Assembly: GCA_035542575.1 (NCBI GenBank)
Contig: DATKLE010000098.1
Coordinates: 38,329 to 102,328 of the forward strand
Source of the DNA: JAIQET01 sp035542575
GTDB lineage: Bacteria > Acidobacteriota > Terriglobia > Terriglobales > Acidobacteriaceae
Length of the DNA stretch: 64,000 nt
Direction: 5' to 3'
The notes under the pieces were generated by a model. The model was not told where the DNA came from, ran no database searches, and saw only the letters and a program-made list of their open reading frames with translations. The translations under genes were made by a program, and so were the position numbers. The stretch's first letter is position 1, and the number at the start of each line of letters is the position of its first letter. Of the stretch, positions 16,371 through 24,877 are shown in pieces.

Positions 16371-17708
16371 CTAGAAAGGGTGCGCCCCATGTGCGCCTAA
16401 CGAAAAAATTACCTGCATCAACAGTTCGTGGGCGTCAATGTTTTCCGCATACCGAGTGAAGCGGTACTGGCCGCGAATCTGGCTGAACTCGCTGGGCCAG
16501 TATGTGAGCAGGACCGAGCCACCTTTGTCTGTCAGATTAGCAAATTGGGCACGGTCGGAGAGGTCGTAGCGCCCTCCCAAGAACCACCGCCGCCCCAGCT
16601 GATACTCGGCCGAGGTATAGAACCCGAAGGCGCGCTGCTCGCCGCCAAGTTGCTGGCGCTGGCTCCAGATGAATTCGCTGCGCCCCACGAAAGAATGGTA
16701 GATCGACCGGCGCAACGGCTTCCAACGCACGGTGGCATCCACGCCGTACAGATTGGTGATGAAGTCGCCAGTTTGCGGGATTATCGAACCCGCCCGGTCG
16801 GCGCTGTGTCCCCGCGCATAAGAAAACCCAATGTCGAGATTGGTGGATTCCGTGATGTCCTTGTACGCTCGCAGATGGTCGACCGTGCTGACGTCGCTGC
16901 GATTCACGGCGTGAAACACGTCGCCTGCATCACCGCGAAAGACCTGCCCCGTCAGGTCGAGGAAGAGACCTTTCGGCGCGGGCAGAATGCGCTCCACCGA
17001 GACACCGGCATCGTCAATTCCATCCTCACCCGCCACCAGATTGGTGGACACCAGCGGCCGGTCAATCCAGGGCAGCACGTGATTGTGCAGCGTGTTCACC
17101 TTGCCGAAGGCGGAACGCATCTTGCCCACTTTCGCGACGAAACTTCCCGGCAGCGCCGTGAAGGTGATGTAGCCCTCCTCCAGGTCTACGCCCTCCTCGC
17201 CAAACGAAAGGAAGAAATCGCCGCGAGCGTAAGGGTCAATGATGGCCTGCAGGCCGAGTTCGGATTCGTGCATCTGCAACGAAGGAAACGGCTGCTGGGT
17301 CGCAAACGGCAGAGCCGGGCTTCCGCCGGCCGCGCCAATGAAATCACCAATCACGCTGATGTCGGGATTCAGCAGCTTGGCCGCCGAGGTGGCGCCACCA
17401 TAGACCGGCACTTGGCCGCCGGCGCTGGTTACGCTCGTCACTGGGGGCGCTGCCGGAGGTTGCGTCGGGGCCGCATTTCCGGTTGTTGGGGCCCCCGCCT
17501 GTGGGGTCGAGGCTGCTGTGCCTGCCTGGGCGCTCTTCAGCATCCGCACCTCGCCCTCCAGGGCGATGAGCCGGTCTTCCAGGTCCTGGATCTTCTGCTG
17601 CAGCGCCGCCGTATCGCTTGCGCTTCCGGTTGGCTCGCTCGTTTGTTGCGCTGGCAGGTGCCCGGCCAGCAACACTAGGAGGGCGGCCCCCATCATCAGT
17701 TTTCTCAT
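16371..17708 (-). CDS. Outer-membrane beta-barrel protein of the metal-uptake operon
   Basis: A 445-residue secreted protein: signal peptide (MMGAALLVLLAGHLPAQ), coiled coil (TAALQQKIQDLEDRLIALEGEVRMLKSA, about 33-60), a Pro/Ala/Thr-rich linker, then a beta-rich domain with alternating aromatic strands (RWFLGGRYDLSDRAQF, SQIRGQYRFTRYAEN) ending in a terminal Phe as barrels do. I do not recognise a named family. As the first gene of the binding-protein/permease operon it is probably a metal-specific outer-membrane channel. Confidence 0.72.
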   Translation of the reverse strand: MRKLMMGAALLVLLAGHLPAQQTSEPTGSASDTAALQQKIQDLEDRLIALEGEVRMLKSAQAGTAASTPQAGAPTTGNAAPTQPPAAPPVTSVTSAGGQVPVYGGATSAAKLLNPDISVIGDFIGAAGGSPALPFATQQPFPSLQMHESELGLQAIIDPYARGDFFLSFGEEGVDLEEGYITFTALPGSFVAKVGKMRSAFGKVNTLHNHVLPWIDRPLVSTNLVAGEDGIDDAGVSVERILPAPKGLFLDLTGQVFRGDAGDVFHAVNRSDVSTVDHLRAYKDITESTNLDIGFSYARGHSADRAGSIIPQTGDFITNLYGVDATVRWKPLRRSIYHSFVGRSEFIWSQRQQLGGEQRAFGFYTSAEYQLGRRWFLGGRYDLSDRAQFANLTDKGGSVLLTYWPSEFSQIRGQYRFTRYAENIDAHELLMQVIFSLGAHGAHPF

Positions 17709-17890
17709 TCGGCATCTCCTCGACTGCTAAAGAACACACGCTGGTTGTGCATTTCGCACCGATAGATATTTCTGGGTCGGGGAAGAATCGACGCAACACT
17801 TTCCGAAATCGCCGATCTCAGAGGCAAACCGCGGGCGCGTTGCGATTGAAACAGAGACACCCCCTCGACTGATAGCACGCCCCAGTTGCT

Positions 17891-17910
17891 ATTTTGGATG
17901 CATTCTAAAT
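17891..17910. promoter_or_regulatory. 20-bp imperfect palindrome, candidate metalloregulator site
   Basis: ATTTTGGATG/CATTCTAAAT is centred on ATGCAT and 16 of 20 positions are symmetric. It is AT-rich in a GC-rich region, about 180 bp upstream of the metal-uptake operon. The size and shape fit a Fur/Zur-family operator, but the sequence does not match a known consensus. Confidence 0.35.
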
Positions 17911-18023
17911 CGTGGACGCCGCCCCGAAGGCTAACCAGCTAGATGCAGAATCCGGGCCTGGCGGCCTGGCGGCCGTAGCGCCCGCGTCTTGCCGGCTGTC
18001 CCGCCTGGAGTAGCGATGGGAAT

Positions 18024-18054
18024 GCCGCATTCCTTGGCCATCTCAGAATGCGGC
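18024..18054 (-). terminator. Hairpin downstream of kdpC
   Basis: A perfect 9-bp inverted repeat GCCGCATTC/GAATGCGGC with a 13-nt loop lies 30 bp after the kdpC stop, at the end of the kdp transcript. No T tract is present, so it may act with Rho or as a 3' stabiliser. Confidence 0.45.
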
Positions 18055-18083
18055 GTCACAAGCGGTCTGCGGGTCGGAAGGGA

Positions 18084-18671
18084 TTACCGCGCGGCGCGGG
18101 ATGCGCCCGCTGCATTCGCATCTAGATCAAGATTCAGCTCCAGCACATTGACCCGCGGCTCTCCCAGAAAACCGAACTGCCGTGCCTGGGTGTGCTGACG
18201 CACCAGGCGACGGACCGCATCTTCCGACAACCCGCGTGCCTTCGCGACCCGGGCGACCTGAAATTCCGCGGCGGCCGGGGTGATGTCGGGATCGAGACCC
18301 GAAGCGGACGTGGTGACCAAGTCGATCGGTACCGCCTTGCCAGGATTCTCCGCTTGGGCGAGGGCTACGTCGCCTTTCACGCGGTCGATAAGCTTCTGGT
18401 TAGTCGGCCCAAGCTGTGAACCGTTGGAATTGGCGGCGTCGTAGTTCACCGCGGACGGCCGGGAGTGGAAATAGCCCGGACCACTGAACGCTTGTCCGAT
18501 AATCCGCGAGCCGATCACTTTGCCGTCCTTCTCGATGAGCTGCCCATTGGCATTCTCGTGAAACAGAACCTGCGCCAACCCGGTCACGACAAGCGGGTAG
18601 ATGATTCCCAGCAGCACGGTAGTCGCGACGGTCATGAGAAACGCGGTAATAAGATTTTTCTTCATGTTCAA
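18084..18671 (-). CDS. kdpC: K+-transporting ATPase subunit C
   Basis: A 195-residue KdpC, the periplasmic-facing chaperone-like subunit of the high-affinity Kdp K+ pump. It has one N-terminal membrane helix (LITAFLMTVATTVLLGIIYPLVVTGLAQ) and the family motifs GSRIIGQAFSGPGYFHSRPSA, SGSQLGPTN-like (NGSQLGPTNQKLI), DLVTTSASGLDPDITPAAAEFQVARVA and LGEPRVNVLELNL. It starts 6 bp after kdpB and ends the operon. Confidence 0.97.
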   Translation of the reverse strand: MNMKKNLITAFLMTVATTVLLGIIYPLVVTGLAQVLFHENANGQLIEKDGKVIGSRIIGQAFSGPGYFHSRPSAVNYDAANSNGSQLGPTNQKLIDRVKGDVALAQAENPGKAVPIDLVTTSASGLDPDITPAAAEFQVARVAKARGLSEDAVRRLVRQHTQARQFGFLGEPRVNVLELNLDLDANAAGASRAAR

Positions 18672-18677
18672 TTCCTT

Positions 18678-20702
18678 CTACGCCAGTCCCACCCGGGTGA
18701 TCACCATGTCAATCAGCTTGATGCCCAGGAATGGAATGATGATTCCGCCAAAGCCATAGATCCAGAGATTGCGCCGCAACAGCGCCGCCGCCCCCATGGC
18801 GCGATATCGCACCCCGCGCAGCGCCAGCGGAATCAAAGCGATGATGATCAGCGCGTTGAAAATCACGGCCGAGAGCACCGCCGATTCCGGCGTTTGAAGG
18901 TGCATGATATTCAACGCGTTCAATACCGGGAACGTTCCCGCAAACATAGCCGGGATGATGGCGAAGTACTTTGCCACATCGTTAGCAATCGAGAACGTGG
19001 TCAAAGATCCACGCGTCATCAGCAACTGCTTCCCGATTTCCACGATTTCGATCAGCTTAGTGGGATTGGAATCCAGGTCCACCATGTTGCCGGCTTCTTT
19101 TGCGGCTTGCGTGCCGGTATTCATGGCGACTCCCACGTCGGCCTGGGCCAGTGCAGGAGCGTCGTTGGTACCGTCGCCCGTCATGGCCACCAGCTTGCCA
19201 TCTGTCTGCTCACGCCGGATCAGGTCCATCTTGTCTTTGGGAGTCGCCTGCGCCAGGAAATCATCCACGCCCGCCTCCCGGGCAATCGCCGCCGCGGTTA
19301 GCGGATTGTCCCCGGTGATCATCACCGTCTTGATGCCCATGGCGCGCAGGTGGGCGAAGCGGTCGCGCATGCCGCCTTTGACGATGTCTTTGAGGTGAAT
19401 CACACCCAGGGCCCGGCGATTTTCTGCGACGACCAGCGGGGTCCCGCCCGTACGCGCGATAGTTTCCACCGTAGACTGGATCTCTTTGGGCAGTTGGGTG
19501 CCATGTTGCTCGAGGTACTTGCTGATCGCATCCACCGCGCCCTTGCGAATCTCCCGGCCGTCGAGGTTCACGCCTGACATGCGGGTCTGGGCGGTGAAGG
19601 GCACGAACACCGCGTCGTGCACTCCCAGGTCTCTTCCCCGCAGTCCGTAGCGCTCCTTGGCCAGGACCACGATCGAGCGTCCTTCCGGAGTCTCGTCCGA
19701 CAGCGACGAGAGTTGCGAGGCGTCCGCCATTTGGGCTTCGGTGATGCCGCGAGCCGGAATAAACTCGGCCGCCTGGCGGTTGCCCAAGGTGATGGTGCCG
19801 GTCTTGTCGAGCAACAGCGTGTTCACGTCGCCAGCGGCTTCTACCGCCCGTCCGGACATGGCGAGGACGTTGTGCTGCACGAGTCGATCCATGCCGGCGA
19901 TGCCGATCGCCGACAGCAACCCGCCGATGGTCGTGGGAATCAGGCAGACCAGCAACGACACCAGTACGAACACGGTTTGCGGCGAGCCGGAATAGATCGC
20001 GAACGGCTGCAATGTCACCACTGCCAACAGAAAGATGATGGTCAATCCGGCGAGCAGGATGTTCAACGCAATCTCGTTCGGAGTCTTTTGCCGCTCGGCT
20101 CCTTCGACGAGTGCGATCATGCGATCCAGGAAGGTTTCGCCCGGATTGGAAGTGATCCGCACCTTGATCTGGTCGGACAAAACCCGCGTCCCACCGGTGA
20201 CCGCCGAGCGGTCGCCTCCCGCCTCGCGAATCACGGGAGCTGACTCGCCGGTGATGGCCGACTCGTCTACCGAGGCAATGCCTTCTTCGATTTCGCCATC
20301 GGAAGGGATGAACTCGCCCGCAGACACCAGCACCAGGTCGCCGGCACACAGCTTCGAGCTGGGTACCTTGTCAATCTCGCCGCCCTCCAGGATTCGATTG
20401 GCAATGGTCTCGGAGCGCGCCTTGCGCAGGGCGTCCGCCTGCGCCTTGCCGCGGCCTTCGGCCATGGCTTCGGCAAAGTTCGCAAACAGCACCGTGAACC
20501 ACAGCCACAGCGTGATTTGCAGGTTGAACTTGAACGCCGTACCGCCCTTGAACAGCAGCGCCGTCGTGATGACGCTGCCGATCTCCACCACGAACATGAC
20601 GGGGTTCCCCATCATCTTGCGGGGATTCAGTTTCAGCAACGCGTCCCAGATCGCCCGCCGGACAATCTTCCATTCCCAGATAGCTTTCTTTTTTCTTGCC
20701 AT
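18678..20702 (-). CDS. kdpB: K+-transporting P-type ATPase subunit B
   Basis: A 674-residue catalytic subunit of Kdp and a P-type ATPase. The phosphorylated Asp is in LLLDKTGTITLGN; TGES is in the actuator domain (SAITGESAPVI); hinge motifs are MITGDNPLTAAAIA and MTGDGTNDAPALAQADVGVAM. About seven membrane helices are visible. It hydrolyses ATP to drive K+ through KdpA. It lies 62 bp after the 77-residue membrane protein gene and 6 bp before kdpC. Length is normal for the family. Confidence 0.97.
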   Translation of the reverse strand: MARKKKAIWEWKIVRRAIWDALLKLNPRKMMGNPVMFVVEIGSVITTALLFKGGTAFKFNLQITLWLWFTVLFANFAEAMAEGRGKAQADALRKARSETIANRILEGGEIDKVPSSKLCAGDLVLVSAGEFIPSDGEIEEGIASVDESAITGESAPVIREAGGDRSAVTGGTRVLSDQIKVRITSNPGETFLDRMIALVEGAERQKTPNEIALNILLAGLTIIFLLAVVTLQPFAIYSGSPQTVFVLVSLLVCLIPTTIGGLLSAIGIAGMDRLVQHNVLAMSGRAVEAAGDVNTLLLDKTGTITLGNRQAAEFIPARGITEAQMADASQLSSLSDETPEGRSIVVLAKERYGLRGRDLGVHDAVFVPFTAQTRMSGVNLDGREIRKGAVDAISKYLEQHGTQLPKEIQSTVETIARTGGTPLVVAENRRALGVIHLKDIVKGGMRDRFAHLRAMGIKTVMITGDNPLTAAAIAREAGVDDFLAQATPKDKMDLIRREQTDGKLVAMTGDGTNDAPALAQADVGVAMNTGTQAAKEAGNMVDLDSNPTKLIEIVEIGKQLLMTRGSLTTFSIANDVAKYFAIIPAMFAGTFPVLNALNIMHLQTPESAVLSAVIFNALIIIALIPLALRGVRYRAMGAAALLRRNLWIYGFGGIIIPFLGIKLIDMVITRVGLA

Positions 20703-20764
20703 ATCTGTCTGCCCTCAACCACGCCGTCAGTTCGCGACCCAACGGCCGAATTCCAATGCCGAGC

Positions 20765-20998
20765 CTAGTCTGATTGTCGTTCTAAGTCTTTTTTCAGCCA
20801 CCAACGTTGCACCGCAACTGCCGCCCAAACGCCTTCCACAAGGCCAAACGGCCATGCTCCTTGAAGAAAGCCGTAAATCGATCCGAGCGCGCACGCGAAA
20901 GCGAATGCAAGAACGAACCAAGTGCTTCTGGATTCCAATGCATAGGTCACCAGCATCGCTGTAACCGCGAACAGACCAAAGGCTGATAGTCGATTCAT
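20765..20998 (-). CDS. Small two-helix membrane protein between kdpA and kdpB
   Basis: A 77-residue protein (ATG 20998) starting 5 bp after kdpA. Helices are LSAFGLFAVTAMLVTYALE and WFVLAFAFACALGSIYGFL, then a Trp-rich amphipathic stretch (QGAWPFGLVEGVWAAVAVQRWW) and a charged tail. It is not KdpF, which is present elsewhere in the operon. I do not recognise a characterised family. Its location inside kdpFABC suggests an accessory subunit or assembly factor of the pump. Larger overlapping open frames here are shadows. Confidence 0.72.
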   Translation of the reverse strand: MNRLSAFGLFAVTAMLVTYALESRSTWFVLAFAFACALGSIYGFLQGAWPFGLVEGVWAAVAVQRWWLKKDLERQSD

Positions 20999-21003
20999 AA
21001 TGC

Positions 21004-22779
21004 TTAGAACGTTTTTCCCGCCGCCAGCAGCAAGTGCTCCAGAATCGGTCCCAGACTGAGTGCTGGGAAGAATGTGAGCGCCCCCACGATCAGGATCACC
21101 CCGATCAGCAGCACGGTGAACAGCGGAGTGGTCACCGGGAACGTCCCCAGCGACGGGGGAACGTACTTCTTGCGCGCCAAGTTGCCGGCAATGGCCAGCA
21201 TTGGAATGATCATCAGGAACCGGCCCGCCAGCATGGTCAGGCCGATCGCGGTGTCGTACCAGAGCGTATTCGCAGTCAGCCCGCCGAATGCTGACCCGTT
21301 GTTGCCCGCGCCCGAGGTGAAGGCATACAGGATCTCGCTCAAGCCGTGCGGCCCCGGATTGGCAATGCTCGAAGTGCCAAATCCGTTCACGCTCGAGATT
21401 GCGGTGAATGCCAGGATCACTAACGGAAACACCAGCACGACCAGCATGGCCATTTTCACGTCGTAGGCTTCGATCTTCTTGCCCAGGTACTCCGGCGTTC
21501 GGCCGACCATAAGACCGGCGATGAATACCGCCAGCACGATGTAGATCAGCATGCCGTACATCCCGGCGCCAACGCCGCCGAAGATGACCTCGCTCAACAT
21601 GATGTTGACCAGCGGAACCATGCCGCCCAACGGCATGAACGAATCGTGCCAGCCGTTGATCGCGCCGCAGCTCGCGTCGGTGGTCACCGTCGCCCAAAGA
21701 GCGGTGTTGGCGATACCGAAGCGGACCTCTTTGCCCTCCATGTTGCCGCCGGCTTGCAGAGTGGTCGCCCGCTGATCGGTACCAGCCATCAGGGGATTGC
21801 CGCGAGCCTCCGCCCAGTAGGCGACAGTCACTCCCGCCAGGAACAGGATGGCCATGGCCGCCCACACCGCCCAACCGTGACGCTGGGAGCCGGTCATGCG
21901 CCCCAAGGTGTACGTAAGTCCACCGCCGATTACGAAAATCGAGAACAATTCAATAAGATTGGAGAAAGGCGTGGGGTTCTCGAACGGATGGGCGCTGTTC
22001 GCATTAAAAAACCCACCGCCATTGGTCCCAAATTCCTTGATGATCTCCTGTGAGGCGACCGGACCCTGCGCAATAATCTGTGCGGTCACCGTAGTGGTCG
22101 CAGGCTTGCCATCTGAACCAGTGGTCTGCACCTGTTGAGGCTCAGTCAGCGCGGCTTTGTCGTACGGCCGGAGATTCTGCACCACTCCCTGCGAGACCAG
22201 CAGCAACGCTCCCACCACACAGAACGGCAGCAGCACCCACAGGCAACTGCGGACCAGGTCCACCCAGAAGTTGCCAATGGTTTCCATCTGCCGCCGTGCA
22301 ATCCCGCGGATAAACGCAATCGCCAGCGCGATGCCGACCGCCGCCGACACGAAGTTGTGATAGGCCAGTCCAGCCATCTGGGTGAAGTAGCTCATGGTCG
22401 TTTCACCCGCGTAGGCTTGCCAGTTGGTGTTGGTGGTGAACGACGCCGCGGTGTTGAACGCGACATGAGCCGGGTCCACCGCCCCGAAATTCTGGGGATT
22501 GAACGGCAGGAACCCCTGCAACCGCTCCATGAGATACAGCACGATCATGGACACCACGCTGAACAGCAGCATGGCGATCGCGTACTCCGTCCAGCGCATC
22601 TCGTGGTTCTCATCCACCCCGGTGATGCGGTACAGGAGGCGCTCCAGCGGGCGCAACACTGGGTCCATGAACGTGCGTTCGCGGCTAAACACCCGCGCCA
22701 TAAACACGCCCATCGGCTTGGTGACCAGCAAGATCAGCGCCAGAAAGAGCAGTATTTGCAGCCATCCATTTGCGGTCAT
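21004..22779 (-). CDS. kdpA: K+-transporting ATPase subunit A
   Basis: A 591-residue KdpA, the K+-selective channel-like subunit with four pseudo-repeats. Typical pieces: ATG start with LQILLFLALILLVTKPMG, FNTAASFTTNTNWQAYAGETTMSYFTQM (first filter region), FGTNGGGFFNANSAHPFENPT (second), and GTSSIANPGPHGLSEILYAFTSGAGNNGSAFGGL (later ones). About ten membrane helices. Its ATG follows the kdpF stop by 1 bp. Confidence 0.97.
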   Translation of the reverse strand: MTANGWLQILLFLALILLVTKPMGVFMARVFSRERTFMDPVLRPLERLLYRITGVDENHEMRWTEYAIAMLLFSVVSMIVLYLMERLQGFLPFNPQNFGAVDPAHVAFNTAASFTTNTNWQAYAGETTMSYFTQMAGLAYHNFVSAAVGIALAIAFIRGIARRQMETIGNFWVDLVRSCLWVLLPFCVVGALLLVSQGVVQNLRPYDKAALTEPQQVQTTGSDGKPATTTVTAQIIAQGPVASQEIIKEFGTNGGGFFNANSAHPFENPTPFSNLIELFSIFVIGGGLTYTLGRMTGSQRHGWAVWAAMAILFLAGVTVAYWAEARGNPLMAGTDQRATTLQAGGNMEGKEVRFGIANTALWATVTTDASCGAINGWHDSFMPLGGMVPLVNIMLSEVIFGGVGAGMYGMLIYIVLAVFIAGLMVGRTPEYLGKKIEAYDVKMAMLVVLVFPLVILAFTAISSVNGFGTSSIANPGPHGLSEILYAFTSGAGNNGSAFGGLTANTLWYDTAIGLTMLAGRFLMIIPMLAIAGNLARKKYVPPSLGTFPVTTPLFTVLLIGVILIVGALTFFPALSLGPILEHLLLAAGKTF

Positions 22780-22780
22780 G

Positions 22781-22870
22781 TCAGAACTTCTCCGGACGTA
22801 GCAGTGCGTAAATCAGGTACACCATGGTGAGACCGCTCACCACCAGCATGATGATTGACTCCAGGTTCAT
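22781..22870 (-). CDS. kdpF: K+-transporting ATPase subunit F
   Basis: A 29-residue peptide with a single membrane helix (SIIMLVVSGLTMVYLIYALL) and the tail LRPEKF typical of KdpF, the lipid-like stabiliser of the Kdp complex. GGAAG lies 4 bp before its ATG. It sits immediately upstream of kdpA, as in other kdpFABC operons. Confidence 0.93.
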   Translation of the reverse strand: MNLESIIMLVVSGLTMVYLIYALLRPEKF

Positions 22871-22877
22871 GGCTTCC

Positions 22878-22964
22878 TCACTTCACGCGCTCGCAAAACA
22901 CGACGTATCCGATCGACAGCGCGAAGAAAACGATCGTGATCGCTATGTAAACGATGTCCTGCAT
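22878..22964 (-). CDS. 28-residue membrane protein upstream of kdpF
   Basis: ATG 22964 with AGGAGAG 6 bp upstream; stop 7 bp before kdpF. It is one hydrophobic helix (DIVYIAITIVFFALSIGYVV) followed by FCERVK. From memory, short peptides ending in a C-[DE]-R motif occur just ahead of kdpF in several phyla, but I know of no assigned function. The strong ribosome site and tight packing argue that it is translated. It may be a second KdpF-like stabiliser. Confidence 0.7.
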   Translation of the reverse strand: MQDIVYIAITIVFFALSIGYVVFCERVK

Positions 22965-22974
22965 GGTCGCTCTC

Positions 22975-24552
22975 CTAGAACTTCACCAGGACTGCAAAAT
23001 TCATCCGGTTCTCATCCGTGCGCAGGTCTGGAGCCCAACCCGGCACTACCGAGCCAGGGGCGCCAGTATTGCCGTTGGGCGGTGTGACCCCGCCGGGTCC
23101 CGAAAAGTACGGCACATTGGCCGCCCGATGGTTGAACTCCCAACGGAAGGTGATGTACTGGCTGGGCATGTAGTCAATCGTGCCCGACACATCCCAGGCT
23201 TTGTACGGATCGCCCGGATTCTCGGTGAAGTAGGGCGTTCCCGAGGTTGCGGTCGCGCCATTGATCGGTGGCAAGAGGACCAGGTAGCGTCCTGGGTTAT
23301 TGATCTTGCCACCGCCGAGAGTCAGGGCATACTTGTCCTTTGCGAACCAAAGCCGGTTATAGGCCATGAAGCCGATAAAACTCTGCTTCGGCCAAATCAC
23401 CCTTTGTCCGTCGATGATCTTCACGGAATTGCCGGTACAGCTCACACCACCGCCATGCTCGCATCCCAGGTCTCCGGTCAGCGAGAAGGCGGCCTTGCTG
23501 ATGAACGTTGCGGGATTATCGTAATACTTCACCTGCACGCTGTCGTCGGTGTGGTAGCGAATCCGGCTGGGTTGACCCGGCGCATCCGCACCCAGCGCGT
23601 ATTGATTCCCAAGGATCGAGAGCCAGCCGGTAGGCCGCCACAAGATCTGTCCTCCCATGCCCGGCCGGTGGTTGAAACGCCCGTAGGCCTGCCATCCGTT
23701 CACAAACCAGGGCTCGATCTTCAGCTTGTCGGTCGGGAAGATCTGCACGCGCATTCCGTTGAAGAACCACGGGGTATTCGAGGAAACGTACGACGGCTGA
23801 TAAGCCCAGTTGTCAAAGTTGTAGTAGCTGAACAGGCCGACGTATGACATGAAAATTCCGGCCTGCACGTTGATGCCGTTCATGGCGTTGATGTGATAGC
23901 CGCCATAGGCTTCCGAAATGTAGCGATAGGCGTTGTCCAGGTTCCATTGGCCGCGCGCCGGACTGGCATCGTTGCGGGGCGTAGTCTGGGAATACATGCC
24001 GAACTGCGTCATCACGCGCGCCTGGACATTGTCGTAGTGGAAATCGCCGCCCACGCCGAGTTGCGTTAACTGAAACTCGTTCGCGCGAAAAACCTCACTG
24101 GACCCGCTGATGGTGTCATCTTTGGGGCTGTTCAAAGAGTAAATGTAGTCCACGTCGACACGAATTTCGGGCGTAAAGAATGGGCTGTCGAACGCCGGCT
24201 TTTGCGTACGTGGCGTGCCGTTCAGCCAGGTAAAGTCGGCGAAGGCAAAAGGGTCGGCTTTCTTCGGCTTGGATGCCACGGCCTGCGGTTTGGCGCTAGT
24301 CTCCTGGAGCAGTGCTTCGTGCGCAGGAGCCTCCTCGGCGGGTGCCGCGGCGATGGGGCTGGTTTGCGCGCCGGGCTGCGGCTGCGCTGCGTTCTTCTCC
24401 AACCGCTCCACCTTGGCTTGCAGTTCCTGTACCAACTGGCGGAGTTGCTGCACCTCCGCCGCGCTGGCTGCGTTGGATTGACTGGTTGTGTCCTGTGCGC
24501 GGAGCGGCAAGACACATAGGGTAGTGGCAATTACAGCTACTACGATTCGCAT
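22975..24552 (-). CDS. Outer-membrane porin (OmpL/BBP2-like) of the kdp operon
   Basis: A 525-residue exported protein: signal peptide (VVAVIATTLCVLPLRAQ), coiled coil (AEVQQLRQLVQELQAKVERLEKNA), Ala/Pro linker, then a beta-barrel of the putative beta-barrel porin-2 type (SYVGLFSYYNFDNWAYQPSY, GMRVQIFPTDKLKIEPWFVNGWQAYG) ending in VLVKF. ATG 24552 is chosen because GGAGAGCGAGCT precedes it and the signal peptide follows directly. The frame is open back to ATG 24762 and encodes a separate-looking hydrophobic leader. It lies 10 bp before the kdp genes, so it is probably the outer-membrane entry route for K+ or an associated ion. Confidence 0.8.
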   Translation of the reverse strand: MRIVVAVIATTLCVLPLRAQDTTSQSNAASAAEVQQLRQLVQELQAKVERLEKNAAQPQPGAQTSPIAAAPAEEAPAHEALLQETSAKPQAVASKPKKADPFAFADFTWLNGTPRTQKPAFDSPFFTPEIRVDVDYIYSLNSPKDDTISGSSEVFRANEFQLTQLGVGGDFHYDNVQARVMTQFGMYSQTTPRNDASPARGQWNLDNAYRYISEAYGGYHINAMNGINVQAGIFMSYVGLFSYYNFDNWAYQPSYVSSNTPWFFNGMRVQIFPTDKLKIEPWFVNGWQAYGRFNHRPGMGGQILWRPTGWLSILGNQYALGADAPGQPSRIRYHTDDSVQVKYYDNPATFISKAAFSLTGDLGCEHGGGVSCTGNSVKIIDGQRVIWPKQSFIGFMAYNRLWFAKDKYALTLGGGKINNPGRYLVLLPPINGATATSGTPYFTENPGDPYKAWDVSGTIDYMPSQYITFRWEFNHRAANVPYFSGPGGVTPPNGNTGAPGSVVPGWAPDLRTDENRMNFAVLVKF

Positions 24553-24762
24553 AGCTCGCTCTCCGGTTCCTCTGGATTTGCTGGATTGAGGCGTCATCAC
24601 GACTACCGCACCTCGCCTGCTGCCGGCAACATCACGCGCCGTCATGTGTACCGTCATTCTTCGGGCGTGCAGACGCCGGCTGTTCTCAACCCTCAAGGCC
24701 ACCAGGAAGCGCAGAAGGAAAACCACCGATCCGGCACAGAACAATGCGATAAGAATATTCAT
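24553..24762 (-). other. In-frame upstream extension of the porin gene
   Basis: From ATG 24762 an open frame runs uninterrupted into the porin. It encodes one hydrophobic helix (NILIALFCAGSVVFLLRFLVAL) then a basic stretch rich in Arg. It starts 57 bp after a KdpE-like box array. It could be a membrane-anchored alternative N-terminus, a formerly separate small membrane protein, or untranslated leader. Only a weak AGGG ribosome site is seen. Confidence 0.35.
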
Positions 24763-24818
24763 TCTTGCGCCCTACAATTTGGCCTTGTCGGATTTCTACT
24801 TTCCTATTGCACACGCCT

Positions 24819-24862
24819 GCCCGTAAGAGGCGGGTAAAGGGTTCATAAAATGTTCGTAAAGG
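24819..24862 (-). promoter_or_regulatory. Candidate KdpE-box array A (four 11-bp repeats)
   Basis: Four consecutive 11-bp units on the plus strand share a GTAA/ATAA core in phase: GCCCGTAAGAG, GCGGGTAAAGG, GTTCATAAAAT, GTTCGTAAAGG. On the transcribed (minus) side they read like TTTACGAAC-TTTATGAAC, reminiscent of the E. coli KdpE operator and of OmpR/PhoB-family direct repeats of one helical turn. The array is between the receiver-less regulator gene and the porin/kdp genes. Confidence 0.62.
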
Positions 24863-24877
24863 ATTGCCCGTGCCAGG

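Larger units (their letters stand above)
17709..18083. other. Intergenic region between metal operon and kdpC
   Basis: A 375-bp region with no convincing gene. It contains a 20-bp imperfect palindrome (17891-17910), a GGCCTGGC tandem duplication around 17957-17980, and the inverted repeat 18024-18054 just downstream of kdpC. It should hold the promoter of the metal-uptake operon. Confidence 0.5.
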
